This document shows, piece after piece, positions 1 through 9,225 of a stretch of 64,000 nt of DNA (positions are counted from its first letter, which is position 1; each line of letters begins with the position of its first letter). Both the position numbers and the translations under genes were made by a program. Source of the stretch: Clostridia bacterium (GTDB lineage Bacteria; Bacillota; Clostridia; UBA1212); contig JAFTXP010000013.1 of NCBI GenBank assembly GCA_017461545.1, positions 29,400 through 93,399 on the forward strand, written 5' to 3'. The notes under the pieces are model-generated. The model was given only the letters and a program-made list of their open reading frames with translations, was not told where the DNA came from and did not search any database.

Positions 1-586
1 GTTTTAAAAGCCAATCTCTGTTATGTCCGACTGAGGCGAGATTTTTTTCTTTTATATTGCCGTCAATTATTACATTGGTGACAATATGTTCCTGATTTAC
101 CGACAGACTCAGATCATTGGGCGTGGCAGGCCGTTCGCCTGATTTGGGGAGAATGGACAGGGTGCCGTTTGACTCTAAAATTGCCGTTTCTATGCTTGCA
201 AGATTAAAATAACCGTTTATTCTGCATCTCATCAAAAAGTCCGAAATATCAAGTTTTGACTTGCGAAAATTGTCTTTGTAGAGGATTCCCTTGTCGTATA
301 AAACTACGGAACTGCCGCCGAAAAATTTCCTGAAAAAATCATTTTTTCTGCCGAGATAGCCGATGAGAAATGTTACTGCACCGTATATGATCATTGCAAT
401 AAGAGACTGCCACACGTCTCCTTCCAGAGACGTTGCCATTTCAGCCGCAATTGAGCCGATCGTTATACCGTTGATATATTCAAACATGTTGAGCTGCGAC
501 ATCTGTGTATTTCCGATTAACTTTGTCAAAAGAAAAAGTACGGCAAGTGAAAACACCGCCGACAGTATAATTTTTATTATAGACAT
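1..586 (-). CDS. DUF421 (YetF-like) membrane protein, partial
   Basis: The gene runs off the left edge, so only about 195 N-terminal residues are visible. They begin with a hydrophobic segment (about residues 1-25), then a second around residues 55-80 ending in GYLGRK. A soluble alpha/beta region follows with the family-like stretches LYDKGILYKDN and a conserved RINGYFNLASIETAILE-type core. This order fits the DUF421/YetF family of Firmicutes membrane proteins, whose biochemical role is not settled. I chose the ATG at 586 because a GAGG site lies 10 nt upstream. An in-frame ATG at 595 would sit almost on top of that site. The gene is on the same strand as the two surface-protein genes to its right but is separated from them by about 90 nt. 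Confidence 0.8.
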   Translation of the reverse strand, partial: MSIIKIILSAVFSLAVLFLLTKLIGNTQMSQLNMFEYINGITIGSIAAEMATSLEGDVWQSLIAMIIYGAVTFLIGYLGRKNDFFRKFFGGSSVVLYDKGILYKDNFRKSKLDISDFLMRCRINGYFNLASIETAILESNGTLSILPKSGERPATPNDLSLSVNQEHIVTNVIIDGNIKEKNLASVGHNRDWLLK

Positions 587-675
587 AAAAAGCATGCCTC
601 TTTCTTTTATGAAATCAACATGCCTTATTATGTACAATAAATATTTTATTATTCAAAAGAATAATATTTCAGTTT

Positions 676-2940
676 TTAATTTTCCGGTTCTTCTTGTGAA
701 GAAGTATCTTCGGATTTATCGCCGTCTGTGTTTTCCTCGGCTTCTTTCTTTTTAATCTTCTTAAGTGAGACAACAATGATTACCGCTACAATTACAGCTA
801 CGGCGAGAGCTCCTATGCCGGCGAAGATAAGGATTTTGCCCCAGTTTGTAGATTTCTCTTCGGTATCGGTAGATACAGGAGCAGGAGTTGTTGTCACAGG
901 TGCGTCAGGATCTGTTATATCTGCTTGCGGAACTGTATCTGCTTCTGCTGCCGGTGTATATGACATCATATCCGGATCAAAGGTTGCAGGGTCAGTCTTT
1001 ACTGCGTCATCTCCGTATTTTTTAGCAGTTTCTTCGTCGGGAGAAAGTGCAATACATGATATATAAATCTTGTCTTTTGCGGATGACTCCTCGAAATAGT
1101 CAAATCGCATACTGTTAAGCGTGCAATTTGTAGTTCCGCCTGTGGTCCGCCAAATATCTTTGTAGTCATTCAAGTTTATGATTTCTGTATGGTACTCGCC
1201 GTCACATTTAAGCTCTATCGGTATAGAGTATTCTTTTAATGCTTCAACTATTTTGCCGATGTAGAAATACATTCTTGTTGTGTAGCTGTCTTTAGAGTTT
1301 GACTTTGGAACCATGTATGTATATGTGAGATAACTGTAATCGGTTGTCAGGATTCTTTCTGAATTAAGCGATGTTTTAATCACTAATTCACCTTCTAAAT
1401 TACTTTCTTCGCCAACCGTAGTTATTTTTGCAATGCCTTTCTCTGCAAATTCTATCATGCAGTTATCCAATCGTGTGAAGGCTCTCAGGTCATTTGTTGT
1501 ATCAAAATTTATGTGTGTGTAGTCTATGGTTTTTTTCCAGTTAAAATCATCCTTGTGCTCTTTGAATGTTTCACGCATTGTGCTGACATCGCCGGTGCTG
1601 ATTATATAACTGTATTCAAACGGTTCAAAGTTTCTCATTGTGTTTGTTATGAGCGGCGCGACATAGTTTGTAGGAAAAGCTTTTGGGTCTTTTGATCCGT
1701 CATATTCACATCTTCCTGCGAGCATTATTTCGACTTGCGGTGTATAAAGACCGATTCCGTAGCCCTTCTCGCTGCTCGTCCATGCACACCAAGTCTCTGT
1801 ATTTGATTTATCCAGGGTGGTGTAACAATCATCAGCGGTATCGCGTTCTCCCCAAAACGGCAAATCTTTTTTCACTGTAAGTTCGTCATCTGTCCAGGGT
1901 TTTTTTCCGTTATAAAATGTGAACGTATCAAGGTAACTTATGGTGTAAAATGCAGGTAATTCCTGATGTCTGCCGGATTCTCCGTGATCATAAGTTGAAA
2001 AATCGACGAATCTGTTGTCAACTTCTATGTAATCGTCATGCAATGTATATGTATTTTCCATATATGCGTATGTAGGTGTATTATACTGTGACCAGTCGAG
2101 CGGACGGCATTTTACGTAAATATAGTTTTCCTCAATGGTGAAATCCAATATTTTACTTTTATTGTTAAATTGGTCGCCGCCTTGTACCGGATTGTATCCC
2201 CAGGATGATCCCTGATAATTTCCGAGGACATACGGCTCTTTCATTGTGCCGTAATAGGACTGCTGAACCAAACGTCCTGTATCGTATGCATTGAGCATAT
2301 TTGTGACAGTGTCATCGCCGTCAAGCTTATCTTCTATATAATTGACACCGCCGCCCCAGGCCATATATACACCGAGTTTGAAACGTTCGTTTTCAATATA
2401 TACAGTATCGTTTACTGGCCTATAACCCATAGCTGTTTCAAATGAGTGAAGCTTAAAGGCAATACGGGTGCCCTCCTTTATAGGTTCGAATGTCAACTGA
2501 AGAGGTTTTAATCCTATAACATTGGATATAACTTTTGTGTCTACGGTAATAGTGTTGTCAATCAGCGATGTAAAGTCCGCCTCGTCACCTTTTTCCAGGT
2601 AGAAGTCCTCTGTATATATTGTGTCTGCCGTTTTGTAAGAGATTGTTCCCTTTACAACGTCGGAAGCTGTGTAGTTTATTGAAAACTTATTAAATTGTTT
2701 GTTTTTTGGCTCAACTATGTTGAAGACCAATTTGTCTTCTACAATGTAACTCCCGTCAGCCGTTGTTCCTATAAATCCCGACACATTGGTTTTTAACCCT
2801 GCACCGTTAAATTGAATGTCTGTTTCTTCCGCTTTTACCGCTTGTGCGGAAAAAAGACATTGGAAAATCATGGCGAAAGTAACAAAAAGAATTGCTGCTT
2901 TTTTCAGCACATGATTAGATGAAATAAAGCTGTTTTTCAT
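676..2940 (-). CDS. Secreted, membrane-anchored surface protein of unknown function (paralog B)
   Basis: 754 residues. A signal peptide (about residues 1-37, basic start then a hydrophobic core ending near QAVKA) is followed by a large domain that is clearly homologous to the protein encoded just upstream at 2983-5874. Shared short blocks include GRLVQQSYYGT, GYNPVQGG, YIYVKCRP, RHQELPAFYTISY, FYNG.KPWTDD and GYGIGLYTP. A short Thr/Pro-rich linker (about residues 680-705) leads to a transmembrane helix and a charged KKIKKKEAEE tail, so the protein is probably anchored in the membrane and faces out. Many aromatic residues and the beta-rich look suggest a carbohydrate-active or carbohydrate-binding fold, but I do not recognise a named family. 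It lies 42 nt after its paralog, probably in one operon, and has its own SD (AAAGGAG). Confidence 0.85.
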   Translation of the reverse strand: MKNSFISSNHVLKKAAILFVTFAMIFQCLFSAQAVKAEETDIQFNGAGLKTNVSGFIGTTADGSYIVEDKLVFNIVEPKNKQFNKFSINYTASDVVKGTISYKTADTIYTEDFYLEKGDEADFTSLIDNTITVDTKVISNVIGLKPLQLTFEPIKEGTRIAFKLHSFETAMGYRPVNDTVYIENERFKLGVYMAWGGGVNYIEDKLDGDDTVTNMLNAYDTGRLVQQSYYGTMKEPYVLGNYQGSSWGYNPVQGGDQFNNKSKILDFTIEENYIYVKCRPLDWSQYNTPTYAYMENTYTLHDDYIEVDNRFVDFSTYDHGESGRHQELPAFYTISYLDTFTFYNGKKPWTDDELTVKKDLPFWGERDTADDCYTTLDKSNTETWCAWTSSEKGYGIGLYTPQVEIMLAGRCEYDGSKDPKAFPTNYVAPLITNTMRNFEPFEYSYIISTGDVSTMRETFKEHKDDFNWKKTIDYTHINFDTTNDLRAFTRLDNCMIEFAEKGIAKITTVGEESNLEGELVIKTSLNSERILTTDYSYLTYTYMVPKSNSKDSYTTRMYFYIGKIVEALKEYSIPIELKCDGEYHTEIINLNDYKDIWRTTGGTTNCTLNSMRFDYFEESSAKDKIYISCIALSPDEETAKKYGDDAVKTDPATFDPDMMSYTPAAEADTVPQADITDPDAPVTTTPAPVSTDTEEKSTNWGKILIFAGIGALAVAVIVAVIIVVSLKKIKKKEAEENTDGDKSEDTSSQEEPEN

Positions 2941-2982
2941 TTTTTACTCCTTTTATATATGGTAAATTAATTAAAAACTATT

Positions 2983-5874
2983 TTATTTTTTGCGTTTTTT
3001 CTTTAAGAACAGCAAAAGAAAAATGATACCGCCGATTACAATAATTGTGATAATTAAGATAACAGTCAAAATGACCTTGATGTTTTTCTTGTTGCCTTTA
3101 TTGCTATCGGAGCTTCTGTTGTCCGTTTTGGTTGTGTTTTCTTCTGTATCGGCAGTGGGTGCAGAAGCTGACTCTGAGTCGTTGTTTTCATCTCCGGCAG
3201 TATGCGATGCGCTGCTTTCGGGTAATTCCGATTCAGTTATTTCCGGTGTGGTTGTTGACGGCGTTTCTGTTTCATGTATCGGTGATGTATTTACAAACAC
3301 CACTGTACCGAGTTTATCTGTTATAAAAACAAGTTTGCCGTCTGTATATGATGAATTGACTGTTGTAAGTTTTCCATCCTGTGATGCCATGTAAGCCATT
3401 GTTTTATTGTTATTATATCCCTCGGGCAATGTCACTGTGAGCATTATAGGACTGTTGAGTGTTGCGTTAATACTCATATTTGTAATTATATATCGTATTT
3501 CAGTACCGAAACATGCTGTTATATTTTTGTCGATTTCCGCAGTGTCACTTGCTTTTGCGACTGTGATTTTTGTATTGTCATCAAAAGTGTTGTTGCCTTT
3601 GTCAGTTATTTCTACCAATACAGAACTGTCCTCGCCGTGCGAAGGTGTGGTACTCGGTGAAAGTGTCACAGATGTACCTGCCGTGCCTGAGGGGTTTACC
3701 TTGTTGGAAGAGCCTGCTGTATTCAAACCGCCGGCTGTGCTTGAGGAACTGCCTGTGCCGGAAGACGGCGATAGAGTTATACCGCCTGTATAAAGCGGTG
3801 GAGAAGATGTTGTCGTAGAATTTGCCGAGCTTGTCGGTTTTGATGTAGCTGTGGAAGACGGCGTTGCAGATGCTGTCGGTGTTGCTGCCGTACTGCTTGT
3901 AGATGCAACCGCATAATTATTTGCCGCAGCTTTTGTTTTAGCAAGCGATATTTCAGATACGTAAATTATATCGCCGGCATTAGGTTCATCCATAAGATCA
4001 AACCGTAATTTGTTTATTTTTTTGCCGCTCGAAGGCCATAAATTTGTATAGCCGGATAAATTTATAACCAAAGAATGGTATTTTCCGTCTCTTATAAGCT
4101 TTTTTGTAAGTGACTTGCCTGCTGATGCATAGGTATCATCTCCGACACATATAAAAATTTCCATATTATAAGAAGAATAGTAATTTCCGGTCGGTATCAT
4201 ATAAGTGAATACGAGATATTTATATTCATTTGTGTACAGTACTTCAGAATTCATTGCGTAGTTTACATATGCATAGACGTCAAAATCCCAGTTATTTCCC
4301 GCAGAACTGCTTGTAACGAATTTTGCTGAACCGTTTGATGTTGTAGCAACTGCATCGTTAATATCCGATAAAGCATTGAGCTGGTATGAATCATCAAATG
4401 TAAGTCTTGTATAATCGATTTCGCCTGATTCTACATCAACATCAACGTCTAAATTAAGCGCCTGTGCTTTGAAAACTTTTCTGATTGTGTCCACATTGCC
4501 TGCTGTAATGTAGTAAGTATATGAATACGGAGTATAGTTTTGCATAGTATAGGTTTTAAGCGGTGCTACGTAATTTGTTGCATCGTTTGTAGGGCTTTTT
4601 GAACCGTTATATGCATTTCTTCCTGCAAGGAGAATAGAGACATCAGGGGTGTAAAGCCCTATGCCGTATCCGGTTTCTTTTGAAGTCCAGGAGCACCATG
4701 TTTCTGTATTGCCGCTTTTTATATCGGTATAACATTCTGATCTGTTTGCCTGGTCACCCCAAAAACCGAGATTCCCTTTTGTTGTAAGAGTATCGTCTGT
4801 CCATGGTTTGGAACCGTTGTAGAAAGTGAACTTATCAAAATAGCTGATTGTATAGAATGCCGGAAGTTCCTGGTGTCTGGGTGAACCGTGATTATATCCG
4901 GAAAAATCAATAAATCTGTTGTCAACAGTTATATGTGTACTTTCTAACGTATATTTGTTTTCCATATATGATAGAGAATAAATGCCTTCTTTTGCCCAGT
5001 CACGGGGGCGGCACTTTACATAAATGTATGTGTCTGTAACGATACAGTCTATAAGTTTGCTTTTTTCTCCGTACAGATTTCCGCCCTGAACAGGATTGTA
5101 TCCCCATGTTGTTCCGTTATAGTCGCCGCAGTCATACGGGTAGCTTGATGTGCCGTAATACGACTGCTGAACCAATCTGCCGGTATCGTGCTTATTAAGC
5201 ATATTACCTATTGTAGAATCTCCGTCTTTTTTGTCTTCTATGTAATTCAGACCGCCGCCCCAGATGAGACAGCAACCGAGTTTGAAACGGCTGTTTTCCA
5301 GATATACGGTATCTGATGTATAAACTTCTGCCACAGTTGTTGTTATGGAATTGATTTTTAATGTGGCAGTCGATGCCGAAAGAGGAGTAAAGACAATCTT
5401 AGATATTTTTGCAGCCTTTTTATTAATCAGATAATTATCCGTGAATGAAGTAAACACACCTGCTGAGGTATTTTTTTCGAGGAAAAATTCTTCGCTTTTT
5501 GTGGAAGATGATTCAGTATAGTAAATAACGCCTTTAACAGCCTGGTTGGAATAATAATTTATACTGAATTTGTTGAAATTTGTGTTCGCAGGGCTTGTAA
5601 AAGTATATGTAAGTGTTCCCGAAAACTTATATCTTCCGGATGTGATTGAAGAATAGCCCGATACTGCAACAGATGCTGAACTGCCGTTAAGAGGGACTGT
5701 TACTGAAGAGGAAACTGCAGAAGTCGGATACGGTGTAGAGGTAGCTGCGAAAATTTCTCCCGGTACAAAGGTAAATTGGCATAGAAAAATAATCAGCATG
5801 ATTATTGCTGAAAATCTGACTAAAAATTTATTGCGCATACGCATAAATGTAAAGATACTTTGTACGTTTTTCAT
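2983..5874 (-). CDS. Secreted, membrane-anchored surface protein of unknown function (paralog A) with extra C-terminal module
   Basis: 963 residues. After a long N-terminal signal region (about residues 1-45, ending near GEIFAA) comes the same approximately 600-residue domain found in the downstream paralog. A Ser/Thr/Pro-rich low-complexity linker follows (about residues 665-745). Next is a small domain of about 110 residues starting near VLVEITDKGNNT and ending near LGTVVFVN, which recurs in the otherwise unrelated protein at 33815-37081. A second Thr/Glu-rich linker, one transmembrane helix and a KKKRKK end complete the protein. This is a typical layout for an extracellular, membrane-tethered protein without a sortase motif. 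A good promoter lies upstream (5943-5971). The catalytic role, if any, is unknown. Confidence 0.85.
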   Translation of the reverse strand: MKNVQSIFTFMRMRNKFLVRFSAIIMLIIFLCQFTFVPGEIFAATSTPYPTSAVSSSVTVPLNGSSASVAVSGYSSITSGRYKFSGTLTYTFTSPANTNFNKFSINYYSNQAVKGVIYYTESSSTKSEEFFLEKNTSAGVFTSFTDNYLINKKAAKISKIVFTPLSASTATLKINSITTTVAEVYTSDTVYLENSRFKLGCCLIWGGGLNYIEDKKDGDSTIGNMLNKHDTGRLVQQSYYGTSSYPYDCGDYNGTTWGYNPVQGGNLYGEKSKLIDCIVTDTYIYVKCRPRDWAKEGIYSLSYMENKYTLESTHITVDNRFIDFSGYNHGSPRHQELPAFYTISYFDKFTFYNGSKPWTDDTLTTKGNLGFWGDQANRSECYTDIKSGNTETWCSWTSKETGYGIGLYTPDVSILLAGRNAYNGSKSPTNDATNYVAPLKTYTMQNYTPYSYTYYITAGNVDTIRKVFKAQALNLDVDVDVESGEIDYTRLTFDDSYQLNALSDINDAVATTSNGSAKFVTSSSAGNNWDFDVYAYVNYAMNSEVLYTNEYKYLVFTYMIPTGNYYSSYNMEIFICVGDDTYASAGKSLTKKLIRDGKYHSLVINLSGYTNLWPSSGKKINKLRFDLMDEPNAGDIIYVSEISLAKTKAAANNYAVASTSSTAATPTASATPSSTATSKPTSSANSTTTSSPPLYTGGITLSPSSGTGSSSSTAGGLNTAGSSNKVNPSGTAGTSVTLSPSTTPSHGEDSSVLVEITDKGNNTFDDNTKITVAKASDTAEIDKNITACFGTEIRYIITNMSINATLNSPIMLTVTLPEGYNNNKTMAYMASQDGKLTTVNSSYTDGKLVFITDKLGTVVFVNTSPIHETETPSTTTPEITESELPESSASHTAGDENNDSESASAPTADTEENTTKTDNRSSDSNKGNKKNIKVILTVILIITIIVIGGIIFLLLFLKKKRKK

Positions 5875-5942
5875 AAAGAAACTTTCTCCCCTCGATTATT
5901 TATTAAAATACCCCATAATAAAAGTAAATCATCTGAATTTAA

Positions 5943-5971
5943 AGTATATCATCCGAATAAATAATATGCAA
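5943..5971 (-). promoter_or_regulatory. Sigma-A-type promoter for the surface-protein operon
   Basis: On the minus strand TTGCAT and TATACT are separated by exactly 17 nt. The start codon of the first surface-protein gene is about 70 nt downstream, after a GGGGAG ribosome binding site. Confidence 0.65.
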
Positions 5972-6163
5972 ATCGGAAAAGTGTTAAAAATATGGAAACA
6001 ACTGCCTGACGTATGTATCAATGTCTGTATGATGGCGACACGCTTCCGGAATTTGTGAATGATAGGGCAATTTAGGGCAATTTTCGTGAAATTACTTCTG
6101 TGAAACAGGACGGTAAAAATAAAAATTTGTAAAAATTTTTCGTTTTTTTTTATAAATAAGGTG

Positions 6164-6192
6164 TTGACAAAGCAAAATCACTATGTTATCCT
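6164..6192 (+). promoter_or_regulatory. Promoter of the tRNA-Thr/tRNA-Tyr operon
   Basis: A perfect TTGACA -35 is followed after 17 nt by TATCCT. The first tRNA base is about 32 nt beyond the -10 element. The stretch between 5972 and 6163 is AT-rich and I see nothing else in it. Confidence 0.65.
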
Positions 6193-6223
6193 AAGCAAGC
6201 TGTTGCGAGAGCAATAGTGATAA

Positions 6224-6296
<73 letters not shown>

Positions 6297-6328
6297 TTCG
6301 TTATTTTCTGGAGACAGAAAATAACAAT

Positions 6329-6410
6329 GGGAGATTTCCCGAGCGGCCAAAGGGGGCAGACTGTAAATCTGTTGTCACTGACTTCTGTGGTTCGAATCCA
6401 CAATCTCCCA
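6329..6410 (+). tRNA. tRNA-Tyr (anticodon GTA)
   Basis: 82-nt class II tRNA with a long variable arm. The acceptor arm GGGAGAT pairs with ATCTCCC, then discriminator A. The anticodon stem CAGA/TCTG encloses CTGTAAA, anticodon GTA. It lies 32 nt after tRNA-Thr and is probably co-transcribed with it. Confidence 0.95.
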
Positions 6411-6414
6411 TAAA

Positions 6415-6453
6415 AAAATCCTCGTTCATAAGAACGGGGATTTTTTTTTTTGC
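6415..6453 (+). terminator. Rho-independent terminator of the tRNA operon
   Basis: The hairpin ATCCTCGTTC/GAACGGGGAT with an ATAA loop (one G-T pair) is followed by a run of T residues directly after tRNA-Tyr. Confidence 0.85.
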
Positions 6454-6515
6454 TGACTCCAAAAATAACGTCCCGCATTTTTATAACGCAGGGCGTTGGA
6501 ATTTTATTACCGATT

Positions 6516-6701
6516 TTACTGTTTACTGAATGAAATGTCACGAATCATTTCACCGTTTATAATTCTGACTTTTTTCTTTTCTTCGACTCTTATCCATTTT
6601 TCGTCAACTGATATAAGTATACCTTTTATCGGTGTGTTGTCATCATGTAATGTAATATTACATTCTCTTCCTAGAAATGTTGAAAGTATTTTAGTGAGCA
6701 T
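6516..6701 (-). CDS. Small Sm-like protein (DUF6897-type)
   Basis: 61 residues. It starts MLTKILSTFLGREC and has a beta-rich core (ITLHDDN, GILISVDEKWIRVEE, RIINGEMIRDI) like an Sm/LSM-type small barrel. Proteins of this size and pattern in Clostridia are annotated as a DUF6897 family. The assignment rests on my recollection of that family. An AAGG ribosome site lies 8 nt upstream of the ATG. Its position on the minus strand, convergent to the tRNA operon, suggests a single-gene unit. An RNA- or membrane-related role would be inference only. Confidence 0.65.
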   Translation of the reverse strand: MLTKILSTFLGRECNITLHDDNTPIKGILISVDEKWIRVEEKKKVRIINGEMIRDISFSKQ

Positions 6702-6874
6702 CTGTAAAACCTTCTTTCTGCAATTATAACCAAAACGTAATTAGAAATATTATTAGATATATTTTATCATATTAAATCCCAAAGTAAAATGTTTATATAA
6801 GTAAAATAAGTCTGTATTATCAAACGGAATTCAGCGGATAATATATTTCAGATGTTGAACAGGGGAGGAAAAGA

Positions 6875-7456
6875 ATGAAAACATTTCTTTTGATTATTGA
6901 TATACAGGAGGGATTTATATCCGATGAAACGGAATCTGCGAAAAAGCGAATAGGAAATCTCTTGAAAGCGTCATTTTTTGATTATTCAATAGCGTCGGTG
7001 TATCAGAATACTCCGGGAGGTCCTTTGGTAAAATTTATGGGCTGGACACGATTTTTTTCGAAAGAGGAACAGCAGTTGGCGGGAATTATCAAAAAATATG
7101 CGGATTCAACGGTTTACAAGCAACGTTACTCTGCCGTGAACGAGCAGCTGTTCACAATTTTGAGGCAAAATAACGGCGGTGAATTGCCGGAGGCTGTTTT
7201 TATTGCGGGAGTTGATACGGAGTGTTGTGTTCTGGCTACTGCCATGGAGCTTTTTGAGAGCGGAATAAGACCTATTGTTCTGGCTGATTACTGCGCTACG
7301 ACAGGCGGCGGGAAATACCATGAGGCAGGGGTTTTGAGCCTTGAAAGCCTGATTGGAGAGAACAATATTTTTTCAGGTGAAATTGAATCGAAAAGTGATA
7401 TTAAAAAAATATTGGATTTCAGTAAAAAAAATATGGAAATTCAAAAAGAGATATGA
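6875..7456 (+). CDS. Isochorismatase-family cysteine hydrolase
   Basis: 193 residues of the isochorismatase/nicotinamidase fold. The expected Asp-Lys-Cys triad can be read as D9 in LLIIDIQEG, K82 in TVYKQRYSA and C118 in AGVDTECCV. The preceding GVDTE block carries the usual cis-peptide turn of the family. Members hydrolyse amides or related bonds (nicotinamide, isochorismate, carbamoyl compounds); the substrate cannot be told from sequence. The start has a strong GGGGAGG site. The gene stands 51 nt before nagB on the same strand, so the two may be co-transcribed, although no functional link is obvious. Confidence 0.8.
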   Translation: MKTFLLIIDIQEGFISDETESAKKRIGNLLKASFFDYSIASVYQNTPGGPLVKFMGWTRFFSKEEQQLAGIIKKYADSTVYKQRYSAVNEQLFTILRQNNGGELPEAVFIAGVDTECCVLATAMELFESGIRPIVLADYCATTGGGKYHEAGVLSLESLIGENNIFSGEIESKSDIKKILDFSKKNMEIQKEI

Positions 7457-7507
7457 TATATTTTTTGTAAAATTATATTTTCTAATTTTAAAATTGGAGG
7501 AGATATT

Positions 7508-8227
7508 ATGAAGATTATTGTTTGTAAAGATTACGAACAGATGTCTGTTGAGGCAGCGAAGATTGTTGCAGCTCAGATGAAAGAAAAAAAAGATTCTATC
7601 CTTGGTCTTGCTACAGGCTCCACTCCGCTTGGTCTTTATAACGAGCTTGTGAGAATGAACAAGAACGGCGAAATTGATTTTTCGGAGATTAAGACGTTCA
7701 ACCTTGATGAGTATTATCCGATCAGCCACAAAGATGACCAGAGTTACTATTACTTCATGAATGAGAACTTATTTTCTCGCGTAAATATCGATCCTTCCAA
7801 CACTGACATCCCCAACGGCGAGGCTCCTGATGCGGAAGCTGAGTGCAAACGTTACGATGCTGCTATAGATGCAAGCGCAGGCGTTGATATTCAGATTCTC
7901 GGTATCGGTCAGAACGGCCACATTGCTTTTAACGAGGCAAGTGATGTTCTCCATGCAAACACTCATCAGGAAACTCTTACTGAAAACACAATTCAGGCCA
8001 ATTCACGTTTCTTTGAAAACGAAGCAGATGTTCCGCGCCATGCTCTTACAATGGGCGTCGGTTCTATCATGAAGGCAAGAAAGATTATTCTCCTTGCTTC
8101 CGGTAAGAACAAAAGAGATGCTGTCAGAGCTTTGACTGATGACACTATCACAACACAGAACCCGGCTACATTGCTCAAGTTACATAGTGATGTTACTATC
8201 ATCTGTGACGAAGAGGCTATGGGTTGA
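7508..8227 (+). CDS. nagB: Glucosamine-6-phosphate deaminase
   Basis: 239 residues, the usual length of the short Gram-positive NagB. It converts glucosamine 6-phosphate to fructose 6-phosphate and ammonia, feeding amino sugars into glycolysis. The phosphate-binding loop LATGSTPLG, the general base in NLDEYY (D67) and the active-site block GIGQNGHIAFNEA (H138, E143) are all present. GGAGG stands 7 nt before the ATG. A strong terminator follows at once. No nagA or amino-sugar transporter is adjacent, so the substrate supply must be encoded elsewhere. Confidence 0.95.
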   Translation: MKIIVCKDYEQMSVEAAKIVAAQMKEKKDSILGLATGSTPLGLYNELVRMNKNGEIDFSEIKTFNLDEYYPISHKDDQSYYYFMNENLFSRVNIDPSNTDIPNGEAPDAEAECKRYDAAIDASAGVDIQILGIGQNGHIAFNEASDVLHANTHQETLTENTIQANSRFFENEADVPRHALTMGVGSIMKARKIILLASGKNKRDAVRALTDDTITTQNPATLLKLHSDVTIICDEEAMG

Positions 8228-8254
8228 TAGCTGAAAATAACAAATTGTTATCCC

Positions 8255-8293
8255 CGCAGCGGCGAAAATAAAATTTCGCTGCTGCGTTTTTTT
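8255..8293 (+). terminator. Terminator after nagB, possibly bidirectional
   Basis: The hairpin CGCAGCGGCGAAA/TTTCGCTGCTGCG is followed by seven T residues. It touches the 3' end of the convergent deacetylase gene. Confidence 0.85.
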
Positions 8294-9005
8294 AAATATA
8301 ATCCGAAAAATCATTGAGCAGGATTTCTTTATTTGTTCCGTAGAAAATATCGCTGTGCCCGCTTATGTACTTGCAAAACTCCTCGAATTTATTCCACGTG
8401 TTTTCCATGTCAAATTCGTAACTGTGTCCCCATATGTAGAATATCTTCGGTTTGTCCGGCTTCATTTCAATAAATTTATCTGCGAGACTGTACATTGTAT
8501 CAAAGTCCAGGTGGAATCCGGATGGATTAAATCGGTATAGATTTGATTGTAAATCAAAGTTGCCGCTGTGGGTGATTGTGCGTGCGTAACGCACACCGGT
8601 GTTTTCTTTTATGAGTTTCGCTGTTCTGTCGTCATTCTGATTGCCTCCGCATGGATAAGCCATTCCTATAACTTCGTATCCTGCAAGCTCACTCAGATTG
8701 AGTCTATCCTGTTCTACCTGTCTGATGACTTCCTCATCGTCAAGCACTGTAAGAAGCGGGTGTGTCAGTGAATGAACCGCTATTTCGTGTTCTTTGTAAA
8801 TTTTCCTTACGTCATTTTTAGAGACTTTATTGTGAGGGACAGTTCTGTCCTTATAAGCGAGTTCGCCCGAAAGACCCAAAAGCTCCGAATTGATATTGAA
8901 TGTAGATTTTAAGTTGTATTTGTTCAGTATTTCAATCAGGCGTATGTCCTGTGTGACTCCGTCATCGTAACTGAATGTCAACGCTTTCATTTTTCCGTTA
9001 AACAT
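8292..9005 (-). CDS. Polysaccharide deacetylase (NodB-like) family protein
   Basis: 237 residues of the carbohydrate esterase 4/NodB fold. Motif 1 is TFSYDDG (D14, D15) and motif 2 is HSLTHP (metal ligands H78 and H82). Motif 3 is AYPCGG, a less usual version of the RxPxG block. A WGHSYEFD stretch sits near the C-terminus. Such enzymes remove N- or O-acetyl groups from sugar polymers. There is no signal peptide, so this member probably acts inside the cell or on a small oligosaccharide. That would fit its location next to nagB, but this is inference. The ATG has AAGGAGATG upstream and a good promoter lies at 9060-9088. Confidence 0.85.
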   Translation of the reverse strand: MFNGKMKALTFSYDDGVTQDIRLIEILNKYNLKSTFNINSELLGLSGELAYKDRTVPHNKVSKNDVRKIYKEHEIAVHSLTHPLLTVLDDEEVIRQVEQDRLNLSELAGYEVIGMAYPCGGNQNDDRTAKLIKENTGVRYARTITHSGNFDLQSNLYRFNPSGFHLDFDTMYSLADKFIEMKPDKPKIFYIWGHSYEFDMENTWNKFEEFCKYISGHSDIFYGTNKEILLNDFSDYI

Positions 9006-9059
9006 GGCAGCATCTCCTTGCTTATAAATATTAAAAAATTTGCACTCATATTTACACGG

Positions 9060-9088
9060 ATTATATCAATTAGTACCGGACTTTACAA
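9060..9088 (-). promoter_or_regulatory. Promoter of the polysaccharide deacetylase gene
   Basis: On the minus strand TTGTAA and a perfect TATAAT are separated by 17 nt, about 55 nt before the start codon. Confidence 0.65.
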
Positions 9089-9130
9089 TTAAAAATTCAC
9101 ATATGTTTAAGGCGTATTTCCCGGCTTGTA

Positions 9131-9159
9131 TTGACAAAAAACGGAGCAGAGTTTAATAT
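9131..9159 (+). promoter_or_regulatory. Promoter of the ireB-ruvX-DUF1292 operon
   Basis: A perfect TTGACA is followed by a 17-nt spacer and TAATAT, 67 nt before the ireB start. Confidence 0.7.
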
Positions 9160-9225
9160 TAAATTTGAGTTAGACTCATTGTTTCACAATTATTATTTGT
9201 GATAGGAAAGGAAGGAATTTGCCAT

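Noticed and set aside
630..665. AT-rich hairpin between the DUF421 gene and the surface-protein operon
   Set aside because: TATTATTC/GAATAATA can pair, but the stem is AT-only and no T run follows in the minus direction, so I did not call a terminator.
7373..7729. Minus-strand frame across the start of nagB
   Set aside because: Overlaps two well-supported genes, Asn/Phe-rich, no SD.
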